8,304 bases of DNA from Acidobacteriota bacterium (GCA_021810175.1 JAJZJJ010000098.1:1-8304); one strand, 5' to 3'. Numbered from the stretch's first letter, positions 1 through 7,469 are shown. Notes: generated from the letters alone by a model not told the origin. Translations and numbers: made by a program.

Positions 1-273
1 CTCGGCGCTCTGGAAGCGGTGAAGGAGCTGAAGCGCGAGAAGCAGGTGTTCCTTGCCGGGCAGGACTGCATCCCGGAAGCCATCGAGCAGATTCGGGACC
101 CCGGCAGCCCGTGGGTTGGCTCGGTTTCCCATGAGGTTGCCACGTATGGGCCGCGGCTCATTCAGCTGGGACTTGCGATTCTGCGCGGCCAGACGGTTGC
201 TCCCTATAACCATGTGGAACACAAAGTGGTGACGCGCGAAAATCTGGAGCAAGCCGGGTTCGGCAATCATTAG
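1..273 (+). CDS. Sugar-binding protein, periplasmic-binding fold (C-terminal part only)
   Basis: The reading frame is open from the first base, so the gene begins upstream; the last 90 residues are present and end at TAG 271-273. The segment has the look of the second lobe of a Peripla_BP_4 sugar-binding protein: a strand ending in GQD, a helix with PEAIEQIR, a strand WVGSVSH, a helix ATYGPRLIQLGLAILRG, and the closing KVVTRENL typical of such receptors ('lvt.eN'). The most likely role is the solute receptor of an ABC sugar importer, acting outside the inner membrane; the adjacent rhamnose genes suggest L-rhamnose or a rhamnoside as ligand, which is inference. LacI- and GntR-type regulators carry the same fold, and without the N-terminus a regulator cannot be excluded. 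The next gene starts 123 bases downstream in the same direction. Confidence 0.7.
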   Translation, partial: LGALEAVKELKREKQVFLAGQDCIPEAIEQIRDPGSPWVGSVSHEVATYGPRLIQLGLAILRGQTVAPYNHVEHKVVTRENLEQAGFGNH

Positions 274-278
274 CGATT

Positions 279-302
279 GCGGGGGCCTATGGATGGCTCC
301 GC
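279..302. other. Stem-loop after the sugar-binding protein gene
   Basis: Bases 279-287 and 295-302 can pair over about eight positions, with one G-U pair and one bulged G, around the loop TATGGAT. The stem begins six bases after the stop codon. No T-run follows, so it is not a canonical Rho-independent terminator; it could be a weak terminator, a processing site or an mRNA 3'-end stabiliser between the two genes. Confidence 0.35.
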
Positions 303-314
303 GGGCGAGGAGAG

Positions 315-345
315 CTGTTTGCGTTCCATATTCCTATAGAAACAG
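315..345. promoter_or_regulatory. Inverted repeat upstream of rhaEW, possible operator
   Basis: CTGTTT (315-320) and AAACAG (340-345) are exact reverse complements separated by 19 AT-richer bases. The element lies 52 bases before the rhaEW start. Nearby TATAGA (335-340) is -10-like but has no good -35 at the right distance; TTGCTC (346-351) and CATGAT (369-374) have 17-base spacing but match sigma-70 consensus poorly. A second small repeat, GGATC (376-380)/GATCC (389-393), sits right against the rhaEW start and could partly hide the ribosome site. No promoter can be called with confidence. Confidence 0.3.
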
Positions 346-396
346 TTGCTCTATTGATCTTGATGTGCCATGATGGGATCGAGATTTTGATCCAAC

Positions 397-2607
397 ATGG
401 GAAAAACCAAGATGTCGCTGCGCTTTCTGAAGGATCTGTGGGATGAAAAGACGGCCTCCACGCTGGATGAGCCGGAATTACTGCGCTATCGCTCGAACCT
501 GCTGGGCGCCGATCTGCGCATCACGAACTTCGCGGGTGGAAACACCAGCTCGAAGTTACGGCAGCAGGACCCGCTGACGGGGGAAGCCACGGAGGTGCTG
601 TGGGTGAAGGGCAGCGGCGGCGACCTGGGCAGCATGAAGCGTTCCGGCTTTGCCACTCTGTATCAGGATCGAGTGCTGGCGCTGGAGAAGCAGTACCAGG
701 GCGTGGCGCTGGAAGACGCGATGGTGGAGCTGTATCCGCTGTGCACCTTCGGCAGGAACTCGGTGGCGGCTTCGATCGACACGCCGCTGCATGCGTTCCT
801 GCCGTTTCCTCATGTGGATCACCTGCATCCGGACTGGGCGATTGCGATGGCGGCGGCGGCCAACGGCAAGATCAAAATGGAGGAGTTCAACCGCGAATTC
901 GGACACAAGCTGGTGTGGCTGCCGTGGCAGCGCCCGGGATTCGAGCTGGGTCTGATGATGCGGCGCGCGGTGGAGGAGAACCCGGGATGCGACGGCATCG
1001 TGCTGGGTGGTCACGGGCTGTTTACCTGGGGTGAGACGCAGCGGGAATCGTATCTGAACACGATCACGATGATCGATCAGCTTGGCCAGTTTGTGCATGC
1101 GCACGAAGAGCGGCGGAAGTCGCCGGCCTTTGGCGGCGCTGTGGCGCAGACCCGGCAGGACCGCGGGACGATTGCCACGGAGCTGATGCCGTATCTGCGC
1201 GGGATGGTATCGCAAAAGAAGCGGCTGATCGCGACCTTTACCGACCTGCCCGAAGTTCAGCGCTTCGTGAACAGCAGGGATGCCGCGGCTTTGGCTCATC
1301 TCGGCACGAGCTGCCCGGATCACTTCATCCGCACCAAGATACGTCCGCTGTTTGTGCCCGCGGAGGACAAGGCCGATGTGGAGGCGCTGAAGGCTGCCAT
1401 CGGCGGCGCCATGGACGCCTATCGCCGGGAGTACGCCGAGTACTACCAGAAGCATGCGCAGCCGGATTCGCCGGCCATGCGCGATCCGAATCCGACCGTG
1501 GTGCTGGTTCCCGGGGTCGGGATGTTTTCCTTTGGTAAGAACAAGGCTGAGTCGCGCGTGACGGGCGAGTTCTACGTGAACGCCATTCATGTGATGGAAG
1601 GCGCGACGGCGCTGGCCGGCGAGACCAGCGTGACGGACTTTCCCCAGGCGGGACCGGCGGCGCCCTGCGAGGCTTTCAAGGCGCACGCGAACTATGTGGC
1701 GTTGCCGCTCTCGGAGGCCTTCCGCATTGAGTACTGGGCGCTGGAGGAAGCGAAGATCCGCCGTCAGCCTCCGGAAAGAGAGCTGAGCCGCCAGATCGCG
1801 CTGATTGTGGGAGGAGCGAGCGGCATTGGCCGGGCCACGGTGCTGCTGGCGGCGGAGCGCGGGGCGCACATCGTTATTGCCGATCGCGACACCGCAGGCG
1901 CACAGGCTACGGCGAAAGAGGCCCAGGCCATCGCCGGGCGCGAAGCTGTGGCAACCGTCTCCATCGACATTCGCAACCGTGAGGCGATCCAGTCGGCGAT
2001 CAGAGAGACGGTGGCTCGCTTTGGCGGCCTGGACATTCTCATCAACACGGCGGCCATGTTTCCCTCGTCGCCGGACGGAGTGGTGAGCGATGCGATGTGG
2101 GGCACGACGCTTGAGCTGAATGTGACCGCGAACTATTTGCTGGCCGAGGAAGCCGCGAGGATTTTCGGCGAGCAGAAGCTGGAGGCGAGTGTGGTGCTGA
2201 CCAGCTCCGCCAACGCCGTGGTGCCAAAGCGCGGCAGCGAAGCCTACGACGTGAGCAAGGCCGCGGTGAGCCATCTGGTTCGCGAACTGGCGGTCTCCCT
2301 GAGCCCGAAGGTGCGCGTGAATGGCATCAATCCGGCGACGGTGGTGAAGGGCTCGACGATGTTTCCGCGCGACCGCGTGATGACCTCGCTGAAGAAGTAC
2401 AAAATCGCCTTCGATGCGGCGAGCACGGACGACGAACTGCGCACGCTGCTGTCGGAGTTTTACGCGCGGCGCACTCTGACGCACCAGCCGATTGAGCCGG
2501 ACGATTGCGCCCAGGCGATCCTGTTCCTTGCGGGGCCGAAAGCGCGCTGTACGAGCGGCCATTTGATTCCCGTGGACGGCGGTCTGCCCGAGGCGTTCCT
2601 GCGGTGA
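397..2607 (+). CDS. rhaEW: Bifunctional rhamnulose-1-phosphate aldolase / L-lactaldehyde dehydrogenase
   Basis: This cytoplasmic fusion enzyme of 736 residues splits L-rhamnulose-1-phosphate into DHAP and L-lactaldehyde, then oxidises the aldehyde to L-lactate with NAD. Residues about 1-430 form the class II aldolase domain: GGNTSSK (47-53) and KGSGGDL (71-77) match the phosphate-binding segments, and His142, His144 (in HVDHLHP) and His206 (in GGHGLF) are the expected zinc ligands. Asp128 in SIDTPLH occupies the place where many class II aldolases have the catalytic Glu. Residues about 465-736 form a short-chain dehydrogenase: VGGASGIG (471-478) binds the nucleotide, Asp496 after strand 2 favours NAD over NADP, and Ser604, Tyr617 and Lys621 form the catalytic set; NTAA (550-553) replaces the usual NNAG. 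The length and domain order fit the YuxG/RhaEW family. ATG 397 was chosen as the first start; ATG 412 is an alternative, and neither has a strong ribosome site. The rhaB start overlaps its stop. Confidence 0.93.
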   Translation: MGKTKMSLRFLKDLWDEKTASTLDEPELLRYRSNLLGADLRITNFAGGNTSSKLRQQDPLTGEATEVLWVKGSGGDLGSMKRSGFATLYQDRVLALEKQYQGVALEDAMVELYPLCTFGRNSVAASIDTPLHAFLPFPHVDHLHPDWAIAMAAAANGKIKMEEFNREFGHKLVWLPWQRPGFELGLMMRRAVEENPGCDGIVLGGHGLFTWGETQRESYLNTITMIDQLGQFVHAHEERRKSPAFGGAVAQTRQDRGTIATELMPYLRGMVSQKKRLIATFTDLPEVQRFVNSRDAAALAHLGTSCPDHFIRTKIRPLFVPAEDKADVEALKAAIGGAMDAYRREYAEYYQKHAQPDSPAMRDPNPTVVLVPGVGMFSFGKNKAESRVTGEFYVNAIHVMEGATALAGETSVTDFPQAGPAAPCEAFKAHANYVALPLSEAFRIEYWALEEAKIRRQPPERELSRQIALIVGGASGIGRATVLLAAERGAHIVIADRDTAGAQATAKEAQAIAGREAVATVSIDIRNREAIQSAIRETVARFGGLDILINTAAMFPSSPDGVVSDAMWGTTLELNVTANYLLAEEAARIFGEQKLEASVVLTSSANAVVPKRGSEAYDVSKAAVSHLVRELAVSLSPKVRVNGINPATVVKGSTMFPRDRVMTSLKKYKIAFDAASTDDELRTLLSEFYARRTLTHQPIEPDDCAQAILFLAGPKARCTSGHLIPVDGGLPEAFLR

Positions 2608-4034
2608 GTTCGCGGCCCGCGCTGGTGGCCATCGATCTTGGAGCGGAGAGCTGTCGCGTCTCGCTGCTGCGCTGGCGGCAGGACGAGCCTGCGATCCGCA
2701 TAGTGCACCGTTTTGCGAACGGACCCGTTGTTCAGGGCCAAAGGGTGCGCTGGGATCTGAAACGCATCTGCAGGGAGCTGGATCGCGGCCTGCAGCGGTG
2801 CGCAGAACTGGCGGACGAGGGCGTTGCATCCATTGGAGTGACGGGCTGGGCCGTCGATTACGTACGGCTCGGTGCACTCGGATCGCCCTATGCCCAGCCG
2901 TTCTGCTATCGCGATCCGCGCGCCGCGGAAGCGATGGCGGAAGCGCACAGGCTGATCTCCGCTGAACGCCTGTACGAGATCACGGGCGTTCAGATTCAGC
3001 CGATCAATACGGCTTACCAGCTCTATGCGGATCGGCTCGACGGCGTTCCCGGTTCCATGCCGTGGGTGAATTTGCCGGAGTATATCCTGCACTGGCTGGG
3101 CGCTCCGCGGATCGCCGAATACAGCAACGCCTCCCACACAGCGCTTGTGGACGCGGGGACCAGGCGCTGGTCGAGGGAGATATTCGATGCTCTTGGACTG
3201 GATGCGGCAGCCGCTCCGGAACTGGTGCCACCCGGCTCCGTTCTGGGACCAGTGAAGGATTCCTTACGCTCGATGCGTGCGTTTCAGCACACGCGCCTCA
3301 TTGCTCCCGCATGCCACGACACGGCTTCGGCCATCGCAGGGATACCGGCGCGGCAGGGATCGTGGGCTTACATCAGCTCGGGAACCTGGTCGCTGGTGGG
3401 CACAGTGCTGACCGCTCCGCATATCACGACGGACGCCCGCCAGCGGGGGTTCACCAATCTCGGTGCGGCGACGGGCGATATTCTCTTCCACTGCGGGATA
3501 CCCGGTATGTGGCTTCTGCGGCAGTGCATGAGCGCCTGGGAAGAGGAGAGGTCCTGTTCGCTGGAAGCGCTGATCGACGCGGCGCAACGCTCGCCCGCGC
3601 CGGACTACCTGCTGGATTTGAGTGACGGGAGTCTGCAGCTTCCCGGCAGGATGCCCGCGCGTATCAACGACCAGCTGAGGGCGCGCGGAATCGCGCCACT
3701 TCCGGAAGGATATGAGGCTGCGCCCGCTGTCGTGAACCTGATCTTCCACAGTCTGGCGCATCGCTACGCCGCATTGCTGCGGGAAATGCGCGAGATGACG
3801 GGTAAACCTCTGGAACGTGTTTGCGTGGCGGGCGGAGGGAGCCGCAATGAGCTGCTGAACCATCTCACGGAGCGGGCTTCCGGACTGCCGGTACAACGCT
3901 GCTCCGCTGAAAGCGCAACCCTGGGAAACTTCGCCGTGCAATGGGCCAGGCTGGAAAGCGAGCAGCGGGCGATCGATTCAACTCTGCTTGTTCCCTATGC
4001 CGCACAACTGGAGAACGCCAGACCGGAGGAATAG
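2604..4034 (+). CDS. rhaB: Rhamnulokinase (FGGY carbohydrate kinase)
   Basis: The enzyme phosphorylates L-rhamnulose at C1 with ATP, making the substrate of the aldolase encoded just upstream. With the GTG start at 2604 it has 476 residues, close to known RhaB proteins (about 480-490). Visible FGGY features are the N-terminal phosphate loop AIDLGAES (Asp11), TGWAVDY in the first domain, HDTAS with Asp239 as the likely catalytic base (same location as Asp237 of E. coli RhaB, from memory), SSGTWSLVG (258-266), and the adenosine-binding AGGGSRN (409-415). The frame stays open upstream to 2505, but that stretch lies inside the rhaEW reading frame and does not resemble a kinase; GTG 2604 puts the phosphate loop at residues 9-16, as the family requires. 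GTG overlaps the TGA of rhaEW by four bases (GTGA), so translation is probably coupled and the two genes share a transcript. Confidence 0.93.
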   Translation: MSSRPALVAIDLGAESCRVSLLRWRQDEPAIRIVHRFANGPVVQGQRVRWDLKRICRELDRGLQRCAELADEGVASIGVTGWAVDYVRLGALGSPYAQPFCYRDPRAAEAMAEAHRLISAERLYEITGVQIQPINTAYQLYADRLDGVPGSMPWVNLPEYILHWLGAPRIAEYSNASHTALVDAGTRRWSREIFDALGLDAAAAPELVPPGSVLGPVKDSLRSMRAFQHTRLIAPACHDTASAIAGIPARQGSWAYISSGTWSLVGTVLTAPHITTDARQRGFTNLGAATGDILFHCGIPGMWLLRQCMSAWEEERSCSLEALIDAAQRSPAPDYLLDLSDGSLQLPGRMPARINDQLRARGIAPLPEGYEAAPAVVNLIFHSLAHRYAALLREMREMTGKPLERVCVAGGGSRNELLNHLTERASGLPVQRCSAESATLGNFAVQWARLESEQRAIDSTLLVPYAAQLENARPEE

Positions 4035-4148
4035 AGCACAGGCCATGGCCCGGATGGCGACGCCGAGCCGGCTCAGAACGGCGGCAAATCAACCAACGCC
4101 TCATTCGGCCGGCAGAACGACGCCGCCGCTGTTGCAGGATGGACCCCG
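4035..4148. other. Intergenic spacer between rhaB and the hydrolase gene
   Basis: This 114-base GC-rich spacer holds two perfect 10-base palindromes, GGCCATGGCC (4041-4050) and GAGCCGGCTC (4065-4074), and a 7-base inverted repeat CGGCGGC (4079-4085)/GCCGCCG (4122-4128). None is followed by a T-run, so no terminator is called. AGGA at 4136-4139 is a plausible weak ribosome site for the ATG at 4149. No clear promoter is visible. Confidence 0.5.
4102..4113 (+). repeat. 12-base direct repeat, copy 1
   Basis: CATTCGGCCGGC occurs here and again at 5104-5115, so the two copies bracket the secreted hydrolase gene, each lying in a non-coding spacer. The flanking bases differ on both sides. About two 12-mer repeats are expected by chance in a window of this size, so the match alone is weak evidence of function. 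Confidence 0.4.
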
Positions 4149-5069
4149 ATGATAAAGACTGCGCTTCACCTTCGCCGCGTCCAGCTCGCCACCGCCCTTG
4201 TGTTGCTGTTCGCGCTTCAGGTCCACGCGGAGATTCGCGTGCTGCGCGTGGATCCGCACCAGACGGATCCAGCGATCGCCACCGTTCACGGTCCGCATAT
4301 CGCGGTCTACGATCCTCAGGCAGCGTCGCGGCACAAGCTGCTGCTCTTTTTGCCCGGCACCGGCGCAAAGGCAGCGGGCAGCCTGCAGCTCGACAGCGCA
4401 TTCGCCCGCTGGGGGTTTCATGCCATCAGCCTGGACTATGAGGACAATGTGATTGCGGTGTCCTGCGCGCACAGCATGGACCCAACGGCCTTCGGCCGCT
4501 ACCGGGATGCCATTGTCACCGGCGCCAGTGTCAGCAACCAAGTCAAAGTCAACCGCGCGAACTCGATCCTCAACCGATTCACAAGGCTGCTGGTTTATCT
4601 TACCGCCCACAATCCTGGCGGCGGATGGGGCGAGTTTCTCTCCCACGGACAACCGGTCTGGAGCCGCATCATCGTTGCGGGACACTCGCAGGGAGCCGGT
4701 CATGCGGCCTACATTGGCAAGCTGTTTCGGGTTGACCGAGTGCTGATGTTTTCGGGCCCGCAGGACTATATGGACAAACTTCACAGACCTGCTCCGTGGC
4801 AGGCGAAAAGGAGCGCGACACCCGCTTCGCGCTATTTCGCCTTCCTGAATCTGAAGGACCCGTTCAACGTGCACCACCAGATCGCGAACTGCATGATGCT
4901 CATGAAGATGGCCAGGCCGAAGTTTCTGATGGTACGCCCGGGCGAAGCCATCCGCGGCCACTACCAGATTCTTGTGAACAATTACCCTACCCGGCACCAC
5001 CACGCTTCGACGCTGTTTCCGCAGTTTGCAAACGTGTGGAAGTACATGGCGACAACAAAGGCCGGATAG
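4149..5069 (+). CDS. Secreted alpha/beta-hydrolase-like protein
   Basis: This is a 306-residue protein with a Sec-type signal peptide: basic HLRR (7-10), a hydrophobic core (about 13-24) and a VHA|E cleavage site after residue 27. The mature part looks like an alpha/beta hydrolase: LLLFLPGTG (64-72) can form the first strand and oxyanion loop, and GHSQG (178-182) is a nucleophile elbow with Ser180. Candidate triad partners are Asp206 (SGPQDY) or Asp237 (LKDPF) and His271 (RGHYQ); which Asp is used is not clear. The only two cysteines, Cys106 and Cys248, could form a disulfide, which fits export. It resembles what I recall as the BPSS1187 group of uncharacterised proteins, but that assignment is tentative. 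The substrate is unknown; the setting next to rhamnose genes makes a carbohydrate esterase acting on acylated sugars or glycans a reasonable guess. It lies 114 bases after rhaB on the same strand. Confidence 0.75.
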   Translation: MIKTALHLRRVQLATALVLLFALQVHAEIRVLRVDPHQTDPAIATVHGPHIAVYDPQAASRHKLLLFLPGTGAKAAGSLQLDSAFARWGFHAISLDYEDNVIAVSCAHSMDPTAFGRYRDAIVTGASVSNQVKVNRANSILNRFTRLLVYLTAHNPGGGWGEFLSHGQPVWSRIIVAGHSQGAGHAAYIGKLFRVDRVLMFSGPQDYMDKLHRPAPWQAKRSATPASRYFAFLNLKDPFNVHHQIANCMMLMKMARPKFLMVRPGEAIRGHYQILVNNYPTRHHHASTLFPQFANVWKYMATTKAG

Positions 5070-5080
5070 AGAAGGAGAAA

Positions 5081-5130
5081 AGTGCGGCCCTCAATTCCCA
5101 TGCCATTCGGCCGGCTAGCCGTACCGCACT
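5081..5130. promoter_or_regulatory. Inverted repeat in the spacer before the Tat-exported protein gene
   Basis: AGTGCGG (5081-5087) and CCGCACT (5124-5130) are exact reverse complements; the 36-base loop holds the perfect palindrome CGGCTAGCCG (5112-5121). The element starts 12 bases after the hydrolase stop. No T-run follows, so it may be an mRNA structure or protein-binding site rather than an intrinsic terminator. A 21-codon frame, GTG 5082 to TAA 5145-5147, preceded closely by AAGGAG (5072-5077), overlaps the element; there is no evidence that it is translated. The rest of the spacer to 5200 shows nothing else clear. Confidence 0.35.
5104..5115 (+). repeat. 12-base direct repeat, copy 2
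   Basis: This is the second copy of CATTCGGCCGGC, the first being at 4102-4113. It lies inside the loop of the 5081-5130 inverted repeat, 35 bases after the hydrolase stop codon. Confidence 0.4.
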
Positions 5131-5202
5131 GGATTCGATCCTGGTAACGGGTCTCCGGATCGTGCGGAGTCCATTGCCGATCGACTACTGCTCGAACATT
5201 GT

Positions 5203-5207
5203 GGAGG
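5203..5207 (+). promoter_or_regulatory. Ribosome binding site deciding the TTG start at 5213
   Basis: GGAGG ends five bases before TTG 5213 and is the clearest Shine-Dalgarno sequence in the window. It supports the rare TTG start, which also keeps the twin-arginine leader that the next in-frame ATG (residue 15) would remove. Confidence 0.7.
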
Positions 5208-5212
5208 TTTGA

Positions 5213-7369
5213 TTGAATCGACGCACATTTCATAAGCTGGCCGGGCTGGCGACGATGGGCGCACTCACTACGGATCTGAAGGCCGATGCCGAACAGGCCC
5301 ACCCTCCAGGAGACGCGGGAGAAGTGGTGCTGGAAGATGATGAGCTCCTGGTGGCGTTCGACTCTGTCACCGGGGTCCTGTCGCGGATGATCTATAAGCG
5401 GACGAACTGGACGATCGAGCGGCGACCGGCGCTTGGCGCCAGCTTTCGGCTTCTGGCGCCGCTGCCCCATCGCCGGGACAACTTCGTCCTCGGAGAGAAG
5501 CAGAAGGCAGCCAGCGTGAAGAAGATCTCCGAACATGAGGTGGAGATACGCTGGGACAACGTCTGGAGCCAGCACGGAGGCATCCTGCCCATCGGGCTGA
5601 CGGCCAACGTCAGCCTGTCCAAGGGGAAGCTGACGTTCGGAGCGACGCTGAATAACCGATCCAGCCTGACGGTGGAAACCATCGATTATCCCTATTTCGG
5701 CGACCTGAACGCACCTTCGCGCGACGCGCAGCTGGCAGCGCGGACGATGTCGTACGGCGATCTCGTGTTCGACGAAATCCACCCGAACTTCGCGAATGAA
5801 AAGGGCTACTGGGGAGTTACCTACCCTACGAAGACCTTCGGCTCGCAGCACAGCCTGTTCTGTCTCCTGCAGGCCGCCGAGCAGGGAGTGTACGTTCAGG
5901 TTTCCGATCCTACGCTGCCCTACTATGTGGAATACACTTTCGAGCAGCATCCCGGCCTGTTCGAAGGCAATCTGGTTCCGGAAACCGACACGATATCCGG
6001 ATGGCCGGTGCACCTGAAGTTCAGGACCTGCCATTTTATCTTTGCTCACCCGAAGTCGGTGACCAGCCTTACTCCAATTGTGATCGAGGGCTATCAGGGC
6101 GACTGGCATGCCGGTGTGGATGTTTACCGCCAGTGGCGCAATACCTGGTACGTGCCCGCTGAGCTTCCGGAGTGGGCAAAGGATGTGCACTCGTGGACGA
6201 TGTTGCGGATGAATACGCCGGAGCAGGATTACAGCGTTCCCTATTCGAAGGTCTTCGAGTACGGCAGGGAATATGCGGAAAACGGCGTTCGCGCGGTGCA
6301 GCTGGTGGGTTGGAATATCGGGGGCCAGGATGGTGACGACCCGAACATGAGCACCGACCCGCACCTGGGCACGTGGGAGCAGCTTCACGAGGCCATCGCC
6401 AGCGTCCAGAAGCTCGGAGTGAAGGTGATCCTGTTCGGCAAGCTGAACTGGGCCGACCTGACGACACAATGGTACAAGACACAGCTTTACAAATATCAGG
6501 CGACCGATCCCTACGGCATCCCATACCAGCACGGCGGGTACAGCTACGTAACTCCAACGCAGCTGGCACAGATCAACAACCACCGCCGGGCGGTGATGGA
6601 TTTTATGGACCCGGAATATCAGAACATCGCCACCGAGCAGTTCGAGAAGGTGCTGGGGCTGGGCTCAGCCGGCTGGCTATGGGATGAGGTGGCCAATCAC
6701 GGGATCGTTCTCTACAACTTCGCGGAGGGCCACGGTTATGTCCCCCCTGGCTACATCTATCGTGGAGACCAGCCGATAGCGGCCCGGCTGCGCAAGGTTG
6801 CCGATCGGGTCAATCGCGATTTCCTGTTTGCCGGGGAAGGCCCGCAGGACTGGCTGATGCAGTATTTCCCCGTCTCCGAGACCGGGTTAAGGCCAACGCC
6901 GGTCTGCCAGTATCTCGATCGCAATTGCCTGATGCTGGCCGGGGTCAGCGGCTTCGACGACCGGGAAAAGCTGAATATGATTCTGCTGCAGCGATATGTA
7001 ATTCAATACGAGCCCTTCTATTACAAGGGACACCTGACGGATTTTCCGCTGACCCTGGAATATGGAAAGAAGATTGACGCGCTGCGCCGGCGGTACAAAG
7101 CCTATCTCTGGGATGGCGAATACAGGGAGACTCTGGGAGCGCAGGTGGCCTCCGACGGTCCATGCCGCCATTCGGTATTTGTGGCTGCGGGAGGGAAGCG
7201 GGCGGTTGTGGTTATCAATCAGGAATTCGACAAGGGGCACCATGCAAGCGTGACTTTACCCAATGCAGGCAAACTGGTGGCAGCCAGCCCGGAACGGATC
7301 GAGGGCGTGGCTACAAATGGAAGCGTGTGGATTCCGGCACGTTCGGCAGCGGTTGTCATCGAACAGTAG
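5213..7369 (+). CDS. Tat-exported glycoside-hydrolase-like protein (DUF6259 type)
   Basis: This 718-residue protein starts with a twin-arginine leader: NRRTFHKLAG followed by a short hydrophobic stretch, with cleavage plausible after LKA near residue 24. Residues about 30-310 are rich in beta strands and begin with LLVAFDSVTGVLSRM, a start common to the sandwich domains placed before glycosidase barrels. Residues about 324-640 look like a TIM barrel: VQLVGWNIGGQDGDD (363-376), KVILFGKLNW (404-413), GWLWDEV (487-493) and FAGEGPQDW (539-547) sit where strand ends would be. Asp491/Glu492 and Glu542 are candidate catalytic acids, by inference only. Residues about 650-718 form a small beta domain with VAAGGKRAVVVINQ, as seen at the C-terminus of many glycosidases. 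I recall this architecture as DUF6259, which has no established reaction; confidence in the name is moderate. Its place behind rhamnose catabolic genes suggests action on a rhamnose-containing glycan in the periplasm or outside the cell. Confidence 0.75.
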   Translation: MNRRTFHKLAGLATMGALTTDLKADAEQAHPPGDAGEVVLEDDELLVAFDSVTGVLSRMIYKRTNWTIERRPALGASFRLLAPLPHRRDNFVLGEKQKAASVKKISEHEVEIRWDNVWSQHGGILPIGLTANVSLSKGKLTFGATLNNRSSLTVETIDYPYFGDLNAPSRDAQLAARTMSYGDLVFDEIHPNFANEKGYWGVTYPTKTFGSQHSLFCLLQAAEQGVYVQVSDPTLPYYVEYTFEQHPGLFEGNLVPETDTISGWPVHLKFRTCHFIFAHPKSVTSLTPIVIEGYQGDWHAGVDVYRQWRNTWYVPAELPEWAKDVHSWTMLRMNTPEQDYSVPYSKVFEYGREYAENGVRAVQLVGWNIGGQDGDDPNMSTDPHLGTWEQLHEAIASVQKLGVKVILFGKLNWADLTTQWYKTQLYKYQATDPYGIPYQHGGYSYVTPTQLAQINNHRRAVMDFMDPEYQNIATEQFEKVLGLGSAGWLWDEVANHGIVLYNFAEGHGYVPPGYIYRGDQPIAARLRKVADRVNRDFLFAGEGPQDWLMQYFPVSETGLRPTPVCQYLDRNCLMLAGVSGFDDREKLNMILLQRYVIQYEPFYYKGHLTDFPLTLEYGKKIDALRRRYKAYLWDGEYRETLGAQVASDGPCRHSVFVAAGGKRAVVVINQEFDKGHHASVTLPNAGKLVAASPERIEGVATNGSVWIPARSAAVVIEQ

Positions 7370-7454
7370 GATTGCGCGAAGGTGCCGAAGGGAATCGAGG
7401 ACGCAGTGCCGTGGTGGCTTTTGGAACGAGACGACGTGTACGTGCCCGGTTGGC

Positions 7455-7469
7455 ATCAATCAGATTGAT
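7455..7469. promoter_or_regulatory. 15-base palindrome, operator-like
   Basis: ATCAATCAGATTGAT is a perfect palindrome with seven-base arms around a central A. Its size and odd centre fit a site for a dimeric helix-turn-helix repressor. ATTGAT also occurs at 353-358, upstream of rhaEW, but as a single half-site. No known consensus is claimed. Confidence 0.5.

Noticed and set aside
2505..2603. N-terminal extension of rhaB to an upstream start
   Set aside because: The extra 33 residues lie within the rhaEW coding sequence, do not look like a kinase N-terminus and would push the phosphate loop away from its usual position.
556..2877. A 773-codon open frame on the minus strand opposite rhaEW
   Set aside because: It is antisense to a clearly identified enzyme, its translation is rich in Arg, His and Gln without recognisable domains, and long antisense frames are expected in GC-rich coding DNA.
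4035..4148. Intrinsic terminator after rhaB
   Set aside because: Palindromes and a 7-base inverted repeat are present, but none is followed by a T-run.
4982..6583. A 533-codon minus-strand frame opposite the DUF6259-like gene
   Set aside because: It overlaps a gene with a good ribosome site and an export signal on the + strand; the minus-strand translation shows no family motif.
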